The notes: generated by a model from the letters alone, not told the origin. Positions 53,641 through 61,047 are shown, counted from the stretch's first letter. The stretch is DNA of 61,047 bases from an uncultured Chlorobiota bacterium (GCA_900696645.1 CAADGV010000031.1:1-61047); one strand, 5' to 3'. Numbers and translations are program-made.

Positions 53641-56600
53641 ATGAGAAACAAATACCGCTTCCACTCGTTGCAACGGGTGCCTGACAACGTTCGTCGACGC
53701 TTTGTCGTACCGAACATTGTTCTGTCCGTGCTACTGACAAGCGCTTTGTGCGCTCAAGACATTTCTCCGCGTTTCGAGCAGCTCTCCGTCGAGCAAGGTC
53801 TTTCCTTCAATCAGGTCAACACAATCTTTCAGGATAGTCGTGGCTTCATGTGGTTCGGCACGTTCAACGGGTTGAACAAGTATGACGGCTACACGTTCAC
53901 CGTGTACACCGTAATTGCAGGGGATTCGACTTCAATCCCCGTCAGGCTGGCAAACACATTGTACGAGGATTCCAACGGTGATATTTGGGCAAACGGAGTA
54001 GGTCAACTTGCGCGTTACGTAAGGAGTACAGACCAGTTTGTTCGGTATCCAAGAAGTACCGCGGTTACGTCGATCGTCGAAGAGGCGACTCCCGAATCTG
54101 ATTCGAGGAAGATGTGGTTCGCCACCAATGGGAGCGGATTGCATTGCTACAATGAGGTAACAAGAACCTTCTCGTACTACACGCACGACGCGAGTGACTT
54201 CAACACAATCAGCAACGACTCCCTGACTTGTCTGCTTGTAGATCAGTCAGGCACTCTATGGATAGGCGCTGCCGATGGCCTCAACTCGCTCGATAGAACT
54301 CGCCAACAGCTAACTCGTTACCCTCAAGGTCCGAAGCGTCCAATATGGGAGTTCCGTGAAGATCCCGACACTTCGAGCGGCCTTCTTTGGATCGGTGCAG
54401 AAGATGGGTTGTACGCATTCGATCGGAGTCGCGGGACGTTCTCAAAATATCTCAATGACTTCGGAGAGCAGGCTAATAATGTGCGCACTATCTATTTCGA
54501 CCGAAGTGGCAGACTTTGGGTCGGCACGATCAGTGGAATTGCGACATTTGATCGGGCAACGAAACGCTTCGCTCACTACAACAGCGAAATCTGGGCGAAC
54601 CCGTGGGCGGACCATAAAACGTGGACCTTCTACGAGGACAGAGCGGGGGTTCTCTACCTTTGCGGAAACGGGACTCCACTGAGAACATGGGACGAGGCCG
54701 ACAGTCTGTGGAAAAACATCAGTAAATCGTCGGACCATGAATATGGCTTTGTTACAATATTCGAGGACAGAAGCGGTACTGTCTGGTTTGGAACGTGGAC
54801 GGATGGGGTTCTAAAACTGGACCCTTGGAGAAAACCATTCACAATGTTCACGCATGTCCCGCGCGATCCAGCCAGCCTGAGTTCCTCCCGGGTCGCGGGG
54901 ATTTGCCAGGACATTTCGGGAAATATCTGGGCTGGTACGATTCGGGGCCTCAACAAATTCGACCGTACATCCGGTTTGGTCACTTACTACCTGCACGACG
55001 ACCGAAAGCAGAATAGCATAAGCAATAATTCGGTGTCTTGTGTGGTTGAAGACGGTCCCCGTTATCTCTGGGTCGGGACCGCTGCCGGGCTTGACAAGCT
55101 TGATCGGCTAAGTAACACTGTCCGGCACTATTTGAGAGGAGAGTATGTAGCATCAATGCACAGGGGAGAGGATGGCACGCTGTGGGTTGGAATTGGCAGC
55201 GAGACTCTCGCCAAACATGACCAGTTGAGCGACACGTTTCAGAAGTACACTCCCCATTTTCAGGAAGGAATCGGGTCTTGGGGCGTTGAAGCAATCAATC
55301 AAGACGCTGAAGGTCTGGTCTGGATAACGGTTCTTGGCAGAGGAATGATATCGTATGATCCTGTTGCCGGGAAATGGGGGAAACAATACTCGTGGAATCC
55401 GGTTTCCCGCAACTGGAACAAAGAGTTGAATACACTTGGCCTTCACGCGCTGCATCTTGATCAACGTGGAACACTGTGGATTGGAACTCACGCCGGCCTT
55501 GCCCGATTCGACAAATCATCCGGGAGCTTTACAACCTATGCAAGAAGCGAGTTGATCTCTGGAATACTTGAAGATGATCATGGCTTCCTGTGGTTGAGCA
55601 CAACACGCGGAATACTGAAGTTTAATCCACGCTCCGGAACGTTCAGACGATACGATGAAAGCGACGGGGTGAACATCGGCTCGTGGTCTGCCGCCACGGG
55701 GCATCGAGGACGAACGGGCGAGATGTTCTTTGGTGGAAGCAACGGACTCGTCAGGTTCCATCCCGATAGCATACGCGACAACCCGCACGTTCCGCCCATT
55801 GTCATCACGGCGTTCAATAAGTTCAACCATCCTGTGCAACTCGACAGTGCGATCTCTGAGAAGAAAGCAATAGCGCTTTCCTACAAAGACAACATGATCA
55901 CGTTTGAGTTCGCAGCACTCAGCTACACATCTCCAGAAAAGAATCAGTACGCCTACCAGATGGTTGGCTTCGACACCGGTTGGGTGTACTGTGGAACCGA
56001 GCGCAAAGCCACATACACGAATCTCGATGGCGGCAACTACATCTTCAAGGTCAAAGGCTCCAACAACGACGGCGTCTGGAACGAGGCGGGCGCTTCGATA
56101 GCCGTCATCATTACTCCCCCCTTCTGGGCTACGTGGTGGTTCAGAGCGTTCGCATTCGTCGGCGTGTTAGTCTCCGTCGGCGGAACGATTCGCTACGTTG
56201 AGAAGCGGAAGCTGATGAGAAGAATTGAACAGTTGGAGCAAGAGCGAGCCTTGGAACGCGAGCGTGCCCGCATCTCGCAGGACATGCACGACGAAGTTGG
56301 TTCGAGTCTTTCGGAGATTGCCATCCTCAGCGAACTTGCGAAGCAGAAGCCGGAGGAGGCGGGAACCCATGTGCAGGAGATCTCGGAGCGGGCAGCAGAG
56401 GTGATTGACAACGTGAGCGAGATTGTCTGGGCAATGAATCCGAAAAACGACACGCTCGACAACCTCGTGGCGCACCTCCGCCGCTATGCGGTGAAGTATT
56501 TAGGGCTTGTGGGGATTCAGTGCACATTCACAGCTCCCGATGACATCCCTGCCCATCATCTCACCGCCGAAGTGCGGCGGAATCTGTTTCTCGTGGTGAA

Positions 56601-56841
56601 GGAAGCGCTGCATAATGTGGTGAAACACGCGCGAGCGTCCGAAGTCATTATCACCGTGCTTATCGATGGTGACCGGAAGGAATTCATTATCAAAGACAAC
56701 GGCGAAGGTTTTTGCGTCGATAAGGACAGCCACCTGGGTAACGGGCTGGTGAACATGAGAAACCGCATGACCAGCATTGGTGGCGTCGTTACAGTCGAAT
56801 CAAGACAGGGTCAAGGGACAGAGGTTGTGGTTACCTTGTAG
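53641..56841 (+). CDS. Second propeller-type sensor histidine kinase
   Basis: A 1066-residue paralogue of the kinase at 40354-43413. Signal or anchor near residues 25-38 (IVLSVLLTSALCAQ). The periplasmic propeller pair has blades such as SRGFMWFGTFNGLNKYDG and SGTLWIGAADGLNSLDR, followed by Y_Y_Y (NQYAYQMVGFDTGWVYCG). One membrane helix (about 828-847). The HisKA_3-type kinase has His883 in QDMHDEVGSSL, EALHNVVKHARAS, KDNGEGFC and GNGLVNMRNRM. The start is taken at 53641, directly behind a heptamer array with no clear SD. Its regulator follows at 56925. Confidence 0.93.
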   Translation: MRNKYRFHSLQRVPDNVRRRFVVPNIVLSVLLTSALCAQDISPRFEQLSVEQGLSFNQVNTIFQDSRGFMWFGTFNGLNKYDGYTFTVYTVIAGDSTSIPVRLANTLYEDSNGDIWANGVGQLARYVRSTDQFVRYPRSTAVTSIVEEATPESDSRKMWFATNGSGLHCYNEVTRTFSYYTHDASDFNTISNDSLTCLLVDQSGTLWIGAADGLNSLDRTRQQLTRYPQGPKRPIWEFREDPDTSSGLLWIGAEDGLYAFDRSRGTFSKYLNDFGEQANNVRTIYFDRSGRLWVGTISGIATFDRATKRFAHYNSEIWANPWADHKTWTFYEDRAGVLYLCGNGTPLRTWDEADSLWKNISKSSDHEYGFVTIFEDRSGTVWFGTWTDGVLKLDPWRKPFTMFTHVPRDPASLSSSRVAGICQDISGNIWAGTIRGLNKFDRTSGLVTYYLHDDRKQNSISNNSVSCVVEDGPRYLWVGTAAGLDKLDRLSNTVRHYLRGEYVASMHRGEDGTLWVGIGSETLAKHDQLSDTFQKYTPHFQEGIGSWGVEAINQDAEGLVWITVLGRGMISYDPVAGKWGKQYSWNPVSRNWNKELNTLGLHALHLDQRGTLWIGTHAGLARFDKSSGSFTTYARSELISGILEDDHGFLWLSTTRGILKFNPRSGTFRRYDESDGVNIGSWSAATGHRGRTGEMFFGGSNGLVRFHPDSIRDNPHVPPIVITAFNKFNHPVQLDSAISEKKAIALSYKDNMITFEFAALSYTSPEKNQYAYQMVGFDTGWVYCGTERKATYTNLDGGNYIFKVKGSNNDGVWNEAGASIAVIITPPFWATWWFRAFAFVGVLVSVGGTIRYVEKRKLMRRIEQLEQERALERERARISQDMHDEVGSSLSEIAILSELAKQKPEEAGTHVQEISERAAEVIDNVSEIVWAMNPKNDTLDNLVAHLRRYAVKYLGLVGIQCTFTAPDDIPAHHLTAEVRRNLFLVVKEALHNVVKHARASEVIITVLIDGDRKEFIIKDNGEGFCVDKDSHLGNGLVNMRNRMTSIGGVVTVESRQGQGTEVVVTL

Positions 56842-56865
56842 GGCGACCAGTATGGTCGCCCTACA
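56837..56865 (+). terminator. Perfect 12-bp hairpin overlapping the kinase stop codon
   Basis: TGTAGGGCGACC (56837-56848), loop AGTAT, GGTCGCCCTACA (56854-56865). The TAG stop (56839-56841) lies in the left arm. No U-run. The GTAGGG...CCCTAC ends match those of the hairpin at 2446-2473, so this may be a dispersed palindromic repeat serving as a transcript end or attenuator before the regulator gene. Confidence 0.6.
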
Positions 56866-56924
56866 GGAAGCGTTTACCTAATTCTAAGTATTGAGCGCAG
56901 CCTTATATCGTTGTAGATTGAACC

Positions 56925-57551
56925 ATGCCTATCAAAGTCGCCATAGTTGAAGACAATGAGAAAATTCGGGAAGGACTTGCTGCGCTCATAGGTGGATCGG
57001 AGGGGTTTCAGTGCACGGCCGCGTATGAAACCGCTGAGGAAACCCTCCGTCATCTGCCGGCGTACAATCCTGATGTGGTGCTCATGGATATTCAACTGCC
57101 GAAGATGTCCGGCATCGAGTGCGTTGCAAGATTGAAAGAACACGACAACCACATGCAGGTTATGATGCTCACCGTGTACGAGGATGACGACAAGGTGTTC
57201 AGGTCCATTGTTGCCGGGGCGACGGGCTACATTCTCAAACGCACTCCGCCTGCTGAGCTGTTGGAAGCAATCCGCGATGTATACGAAGGCGGCTCGCCGA
57301 TGTCTGACCAGATTGCGCGGAAAGTGGTAAAGGCATTCCAGGAGATGGGCAAGTCATCGAAGGAGACCGAGAACCTTTCCGAGCGTGAGATGGAAATTCT
57401 CTCCTACCTTGCCAAAGGATACCAGGACAAAGAAATCGCCGACCATTTTTTCCTCAGCATCAAGACCATCCGCACACATCTCCGCAACATCTACCAAAAA
57501 CTCCATGTCCGCTCACGCACGGAAGCTGTGCTGATGTATTTGCGGAAGTGA
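56925..57551 (+). CDS. NarL/LuxR-family response regulator, partner of the second propeller kinase
   Basis: A 208-residue regulator. The receiver has VAIVEDNEKIREGL, phosphoacceptor Asp55 in VVLMDIQLPKMSGIE, LTVYEDDDKVF and lysine in YILKRTPPAELLEAI. The helix-turn-helix is LSEREMEILSYLAKGYQDKE then IADHFFLSIKTIRTHLRNIY, closing KLHVRSRTEAVLMYLRK. 83 bases after the kinase. A third copy of this tail survives at 58159-58263. Confidence 0.95.
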   Translation: MPIKVAIVEDNEKIREGLAALIGGSEGFQCTAAYETAEETLRHLPAYNPDVVLMDIQLPKMSGIECVARLKEHDNHMQVMMLTVYEDDDKVFRSIVAGATGYILKRTPPAELLEAIRDVYEGGSPMSDQIARKVVKAFQEMGKSSKETENLSEREMEILSYLAKGYQDKEIADHFFLSIKTIRTHLRNIYQKLHVRSRTEAVLMYLRK

Positions 57552-57621
57552 ATACTATTCGGTTTTTTCCTTTCCGTTCATCCTCAGTTTTGCTATATTC
57601 CTCCAGCAATAAGGAGCCTGT

Positions 57622-57906
57622 ATGGACAAATCGAGCTTTGTATTCACATGTGTTGTCCTCAAGGAGGATTCCGGTTTTTCAGCGCTCTGTCTCGATACGG
57701 ACGTTGCTTCCGAAGGCGACACTATTGATGAAGCCAAGCAGAAGTTAGGTGAGGCGGTGAATCTCTACATTGAATCCGCCATCGAAAACAACCTACCCAT
57801 CATCCGCCCGGTTCCCCAAGCAGAGAATCCTCAGCACACGCGGCCGGAAGACGTTGCGGAGATGTTTAGGCTTACGGTAAACGTGCAAGTTGCCGTGCAT
57901 GTCTAA
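57622..57906 (+). CDS. hicB: HicB-family antitoxin-like protein
   Basis: A 94-residue protein with the partial RNase H fold of HicB: FTCVVLKEDSGFSALCLDTD, then VASEGDTIDEAKQKLGEAVN, then LYIESAIENNLPI. It ends with a short tail instead of a clear DNA-binding domain. AAGGAG lies 8 bases before the ATG. It overlaps the hicA remnant by 8 bases, the usual coupling of HicB-HicA modules in this order. With the toxin broken it may be an orphan antitoxin. Confidence 0.85.
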   Translation: MDKSSFVFTCVVLKEDSGFSALCLDTDVASEGDTIDEAKQKLGEAVNLYIESAIENNLPIIRPVPQAENPQHTRPEDVAEMFRLTVNVQVAVHV

Positions 57907-58117
57907 GCCACCGGTTGCTAAGCCATAGGAAGGCATCGCCGCGTTGAAGAGGGCAGGATTCATTGAGCTGCGTACGAGAGGAAGCCCCGTGCAACTCAAA
58001 AAGGGAAACCTGCTTGTGACCGTTCCATTCCACAACAAGGACCTCCGTCAGGAGACAATGAAGTCCATCCTGCGGCAAGCAAAACTTTCCGCGGAGGAAT
58101 TGAACGAATTCCTCTGA
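57899..58117 (+). pseudogene. hicA: HicA-type mRNA interferase toxin interrupted by an in-frame amber codon
   Basis: From the ATG at 57899 the frame reads MSKPPVAKP, a TAG at 57926-57928, then EGIAALKRAGFIELRTRGSP, then VQLKKGNLLVTVPFHNKDLR and on to ILRQAKLSAEELNEFL and a stop at 58115-58117. The order is that of HicA: GF helix, R-x-RGS with the catalytic His position, VTVP, and the ILRQAxLSxEEF end. Two changes are visible. The amber codon sits at codon 10, and the family's catalytic His (RGSHxxL) reads Pro here (RGSPVQL). Both point to an inactivated toxin. Reinitiation at the TTG (57944) is conceivable but would lose the first strand. Confidence 0.85.
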
Positions 58118-58158
58118 CGTGGCAGCAAGAATTTCTTGATCGCCCCCTCACGACAAGT

Positions 58159-58263
58159 CCTTTCCTCAGCGTTGCGGCGGTTCGCATCCATCAACGTATG
58201 ATCTACAAGAAGCTCCACCTTCGCTCCCGCACCGGAGCGTTGTTGATGTATCTGCGGAAGTAG
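58159..58263 (+). pseudogene. C-terminal remnant of a third NarL-type response regulator
   Basis: The frame reads PFLSVAAVRIHQRMIYKKLH then LRSRTGALLMYLRK and stop. It aligns with FFLSIKTIRTHLRNIYQKLH then VRSRTEAVLMYLRK of the regulator ending at 57551. The receiver and first output helix are missing. It starts about 40 bases after the broken hicA and shows a former duplication of the kinase/regulator module here, or partial conversion. Confidence 0.75.
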
Positions 58264-58410
58264 AGCCTCAGCTCTTGGGCGCCACCAAAACCGTTTGTAG
58301 CAACGCGACTTCCTGACTGCCGCGATGGTGCTCACACGGCGGGCACGGCCATGTCCTCATCTGGCGAATGCTGTCCGTTGCACAAATCTGACCCGCTGAT
58401 TTCGTTGCGG

Positions 58411-58863
58411 TCAATCCCAGAGGTATCGCTCGTCATATTCGATACCGTACTCCTTGAGGAATTCCAGGTATTCTTCTTGAAACGTTTTCTTCCGGTGGTG
58501 TTCTTTCTGGTTTCGGATGTACTCGGCTACGACTTCCGTATGTGCTCGACACACTGCAAACGCGCCGTATCCATCTTGCCAGGCAAAGCCCTTCAGCGCC
58601 GGGAATGTTTGATGAATCCAAAGTGAGGAGCCACCCTTCAGCAGGTGCACGGCTTTGCTGACGGTTTGTGTAGGCCGAGTCCAAAGCAGAACGTGTGCAT
58701 GGTCGCTCATCCCGCCTACTGCGAGGGCAGTCATGTTGTTTTCACGTGCGATGCCGCCGATGTATGCCCACACGCGGTCTTGAATGTTCTCAGCGATGTA
58801 TGGTTCCCGCCGTTTCGTGCTGAAGACGATGTGGTAATGGAGGGATGTGTATGTGTTCGCCAT
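58411..58863 (-). CDS. REP-associated tyrosine transposase (IS200/IS605 TnpA-like, Y1 HUH)
   Basis: A 150-residue protein from the ATG at 58861-58863 (start MANTYTSLHYHIVFSTKRRE). The HUH motif is SDHAHVLLWTRP. The catalytic tyrosine is expected in VVAEYIRNQKEHH, and the FQEEYLEFLKEYGIEYDERY end is typical of RAYT proteins, which are single-domain relatives of IS200 TnpA. No TnpB gene is present. Instead, immediately upstream lie two copies of a 187-bp block full of REP-like palindromes, the expected partner of a RAYT. Confidence 0.9.
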   Translation of the reverse strand: MANTYTSLHYHIVFSTKRREPYIAENIQDRVWAYIGGIARENNMTALAVGGMSDHAHVLLWTRPTQTVSKAVHLLKGGSSLWIHQTFPALKGFAWQDGYGAFAVCRAHTEVVAEYIRNQKEHHRKKTFQEEYLEFLKEYGIEYDERYLWD

Positions 58864-58874
58864 AATGCCTCCGT

Positions 58875-59061
58875 TCAATCGTCACTGACGTGACTTGTGT
58901 GTTGGTTGTTGACTACTTGTCCCGTCCATAAATGGACGGGCTATGTTCATCCGGTCGCTCTGCGACTGCCTGTTGCAGCCGTCATCCGGTCGCGCCGCAG
59001 GAGTTGGCTCGATGCAATACGTCCGGAGCGTCCCGTAGGGACGACTTGATGTTTGCCAGAC
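58875..59061. repeat. REP-like palindromic block, copy A
   Basis: A 187-bp unit starting TCAATCGTCACTGACGTGAC. Inside are CCCGTCCAT-AA-ATGGACGGG (58921-58940), GTCGC-TCT-GCGAC (about 58954-58966) and CGTCCC-GTA-GGGACG (59029-59043) followed by ACTTGATGTTTGCCAG. The palindrome plus a TTGA-type tail is the look of a REP. Direct repeat of copy B, 202 bases away. Confidence 0.85.
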
Positions 59062-59076
59062 GCAACGATGCCGGGC

Positions 59077-59263
59077 TCAATCGTCACTGACGTGACTTGT
59101 GTGTTGGTTGTTGACTACTTCTCCCATCCATAAATGGACGGGCTATATTCACCCGGTGGCTCCGCGACTGCTTGTTGCTGCCGTCATCCGGTCGCGCCGC
59201 AACCGTTGGCTCGATACAATATGCCCGGATTGTCCCGTAGGGACGACTTGATGTTTGCCAGAC
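59077..59263. repeat. REP-like palindromic block, copy B
   Basis: Same unit as copy A with scattered substitutions, several of which keep pairing as G-T (CCCATCCAT opposite ATGGACGGG; TGTCCC opposite GGGACG at 59231-59245). Copies A and B form a direct tandem separated by 15 bases. Confidence 0.85.
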
Positions 59264-59318
59264 CATTTATGGTCTGGATCTGAAAAACCCCAGTGGCCCG
59301 CGCGTCGCGTAGCGACGC
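59258..59318. repeat. Two further palindromes at the end of the REP block
   Basis: CCAGACCA-TTTA-TGGTCTGG (59258-59277) and GCGTCGC-GTA-GCGACGC (59302-59318). The second repeats the stem-GTA-stem design of the CGTCCC-GTA-GGGACG units. 59319-59556 has nothing further that I can identify. Confidence 0.7.
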
Positions 59319-59566
59319 AATGACGCGCTTCGTCAGCGGATCACAGCGATATGCCAATGTACGAAACTCGACCGTTGATGTACAACCAGCCAGCAGTTCA
59401 ACTCGCATTGCAGTTCATTCCTACCTAAAAGTACCTACTGCATCATCCTCGCGGGTGATTTCCCAACCTGATTACTTCAAAGGGCTGATTGTCCCCGCCT
59501 CAGGCGTATCGTAGATTTATCCGCATCGTAATTCACGTGTTCTTTCACATTTGATCGGAGGTAATC

Positions 59567-60928
59567 ATGCAACGTTTTCTCTTCTTGTTGGTAGGCGCAA
59601 TCGCGCTGCTTCTCAACCAATCCAACGCGCAAACCTCATCGTGGGCGGTACAGAATTCGGGTTTCACACCTCCATCGCCCTGGTATGAGGTGCGCTTTGC
59701 AGCAGTCAGCGACAATGTTTGTTGGGGGATCAACATACGAACGTCCAACCGAATAACTCGAACGACCGATGGTGGTCAGAACTGGACGGCTTCTTCGATC
59801 AGCATCGCTCCCTCGACGTGGAGGAATTCAGGTATCTCTTCCCTCGATGCCAACACCGCCTGGGTCCTGATGTACGATGCTTTCGGTACAACAAACGGCG
59901 GAGTATTCAAAACGACCAATGGCGGCGCAAGTTGGACTCAACAATCGTTGTCCGGATTCGTTGAGCTTCCCAAAATCATACACTTCTTCGATGCAAATGT
60001 TGGTCTCTGCGTTGCAGATCCAGTCGGAGGGAATTGGGTGATCTACAAAACGACGGACGGCGGAGACAACTGGACCCTTGTGCCGCCTGCCAGTATTCCT
60101 CAACCGATTCCTGGAGAAAACACTTTCTTTCTCGGGGCAAGTTCGGGCAACAGTTTCTGGTTTTCAGGTGGTGATAATAATTTTTCATTCTGGCGACTTT
60201 ATCGCACCACAGATCGAGGCACAACCTGGACAGTTCGGGACCTCGACGGAGGAACAAGGTTTCCAGCGTTCAGCAGTCCCGACAGCGGAATGACCGCTGG
60301 ATGGGTTCCCGAACCTCGATTGAGGAGAACCACCGACGGAGGCGATACATGGACCTCAGAGCCTATCAGCTTATGCTTCACACCGGGATTTTTCGGTGCG
60401 GTGCCCGGGTCAACGAAGAAGTTTGTCATGACGAACGGCTACCGTCCGGGATTCAGCTCAACTCCCGGTACAGCATACACAACCGACTTCGGTACAACGT
60501 GGAGAGTTGTTGACTGCGCAGTCTCTCGCGGCATTCCTTCATTTGCCAGCCAGTACAGCGGGTGGTCCAGCGGCGATAGTGGTGCGGTGTATGCCTGGAC
60601 AGGAAACTCACTCGTCACATCGGTCAAGCAAACAAATGAAATCGCGCAGAACTTCCGCCTCGAGCAGAACTATCCCAACCCGTTCAACCCGACAACAAGA
60701 ATAAAATTCACCCTCTCCTCCCAGGAGAGGGACGGGGTGAGGTCATATGTAACGCTCAAGGTGTACGATGTGTTGGGGCGCGAAGTCGCAACGCTTGTGA
60801 ATGAGAATCTGCAGGCGGGGAGTTATGAGGTGACGTTGGACGCTGAGGGGTTGGCGAGCGGAACGTATTTCTACCGGCTTCAGGCGGGCGAATTTGTTCA
60901 GACAAGGAAACTTCTATTGCTTCGATAG
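59567..60928 (+). CDS. T9SS-exported protein with BNR/Ycf48-type propeller
   Basis: A 453-residue protein starting after GGAGGT (59557-59562) with signal peptide FLFLLVGAIALLLNQSNAQ. Residues about 30-340 are BNR-type blades with TTDGG-x-x-W signatures (TTDGGQNW, TTNGGASW, TTDGGDNW, TTDRGTTW, TTDGGDTW). The sorting domain (EQNYPNPFNPTTRIKFTLSS ... TRKLLLLR) carries the loop SQERDGVRS encoded by a palindrome at 60711-60731. Related in fold to the protein at 48507-50399. Likely a cell-surface or secreted binding protein; ligand unknown. Confidence 0.88.
   Translation: MQRFLFLLVGAIALLLNQSNAQTSSWAVQNSGFTPPSPWYEVRFAAVSDNVCWGINIRTSNRITRTTDGGQNWTASSISIAPSTWRNSGISSLDANTAWVLMYDAFGTTNGGVFKTTNGGASWTQQSLSGFVELPKIIHFFDANVGLCVADPVGGNWVIYKTTDGGDNWTLVPPASIPQPIPGENTFFLGASSGNSFWFSGGDNNFSFWRLYRTTDRGTTWTVRDLDGGTRFPAFSSPDSGMTAGWVPEPRLRRTTDGGDTWTSEPISLCFTPGFFGAVPGSTKKFVMTNGYRPGFSSTPGTAYTTDFGTTWRVVDCAVSRGIPSFASQYSGWSSGDSGAVYAWTGNSLVTSVKQTNEIAQNFRLEQNYPNPFNPTTRIKFTLSSQERDGVRSYVTLKVYDVLGREVATLVNENLQAGSYEVTLDAEGLASGTYFYRLQAGEFVQTRKLLLLR
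60711..60731 (+). repeat. Palindromic insert inside the sorting-domain coding region
   Basis: CCCTCTCC (60711-60718), loop TCCCA, GGAGAGGG (60724-60731), followed by ACGGGGTGAGG. It encodes the loop TLSSQERDG at the same place where the gene ending at 47854 carries its G-rich insert. Confidence 0.7.
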
Positions 60929-60999
60929 GTTCAAATGACCACTGGTGACAAAAGTAGACAGGTTTTTTGAGGCATATTCCACAGGAATGGAGGTCGAAA

Positions 61000-61027
61000 G
61001 CGGAGTCCCAAGTGGTTGGGACTCCGC
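61000..61027. terminator. Perfect 12-bp hairpin at the right edge
   Basis: GCGGAGTCCCAA (61000-61011), loop GTGG, TTGGGACTCCGC (61016-61027), with outer GGAATGG (60984-60990) able to pair with CCATTCC (61027-61033). It lies about 70 bases past the last gene; no U-run on the plus strand. Confidence 0.6.
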
Positions 61028-61047
61028 CATTCCCGTGGGTCCGGCTA

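Noticed and set aside
36559-57551. A polysaccharide utilisation locus
   Set aside because: A TonB receptor and sensor kinases are present, but no SusD-like lipoprotein and no glycoside hydrolase or lyase is encoded in the window.
58875-59263. CRISPR-like array
   Set aside because: There are only two long (187-bp) direct repeats with internal palindromes, no regular 30-bp repeat/spacer pattern and no cas genes; REP block is the better reading.
1-61047. tRNA or rRNA genes
   Set aside because: I checked the intergenic gaps by eye for cloverleaf arms (GTTCRAATC T-loop and paired acceptor ends) and found none; a dedicated covariance search could still find a divergent one.

Overview
The window looks like a chromosomal segment from an uncultured member of the Bacteroidota/Ignavibacteriota side of the FCB group. 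Three things support this. Five encoded proteins end in a type IX secretion C-terminal sorting domain (YPNPFNP near its start, a VYDxLGREVATLVNE strand, a GVYFYRLQAGEF strand and a basic/hydrophobic end such as KKLLLLR). Two genes carry the Bacteroidota-type promoter pattern TTGC-N19-TATATTTG. Two giant sensor kinases have periplasmic two-component propellers. The exact lineage cannot be named from the sequence alone.

Layout. 1-3160 is decayed accessory DNA: an edge gene behind a perfect 24-bp palindrome, a frameshifted secreted protein, and two truncated genes joined head to head. 3161-6544 (minus) is an arsenic operon, arsR-arsM-arsN2-orf98-arsC-acr3, with a promoter and two candidate operators. 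6725-8653 (minus) holds an AraC regulator, a secreted cupin and a carboxymuconolactone-decarboxylase-like protein. 8734-14533 (minus) is housekeeping: exonuclease, recX, recA, thpR, cinA, pgpA, pgsA, rpmB. 14631-20433 (minus) is a tripartite RND multidrug-type exporter. 20730-24582 (minus) has a serine hydrolase, an EEP nuclease/phosphatase, a small frameshifted secreted gene and a T9SS protein.

After a divergent point near 24600-24900 nearly everything is on the plus strand. 24907-33025 is a metal (probably Cu/Ag) efflux island: CusC-, CusB- and CusA-like proteins with three small Cys-bearing exported proteins and a stand-alone receiver. 33139-36378 has an SDR-type threonine dehydrogenase, an M28 peptidase and a YciI-like protein. 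36559-57551 alternates very large T9SS cargo proteins, an outer-membrane barrel and a TonB-dependent receptor with two paralogous pairs of propeller histidine kinase plus NarL-type regulator. 57622-59320 is a decay and repeat zone: hicB with a hicA broken by an amber codon, the tail of a third NarL-type regulator, and a REP-associated Y1 transposase beside a duplicated 187-bp block of palindromes. A last T9SS photosystem-assembly-like/BNR protein follows.

Most distinctive signals: degenerate 7-bp tandem arrays at three loci (two inside genes); palindromic or G-rich inserts at one variable loop of the T9SS sorting domain in different genes; a papain-like Cys/His/Asn domain in a 1200-residue secreted protein; the RAYT/REP block; the Cu efflux island with small Cys proteins; and several fresh-looking gene remnants (hicA, NarL tail, sorting-domain tail, methyltransferase tail).
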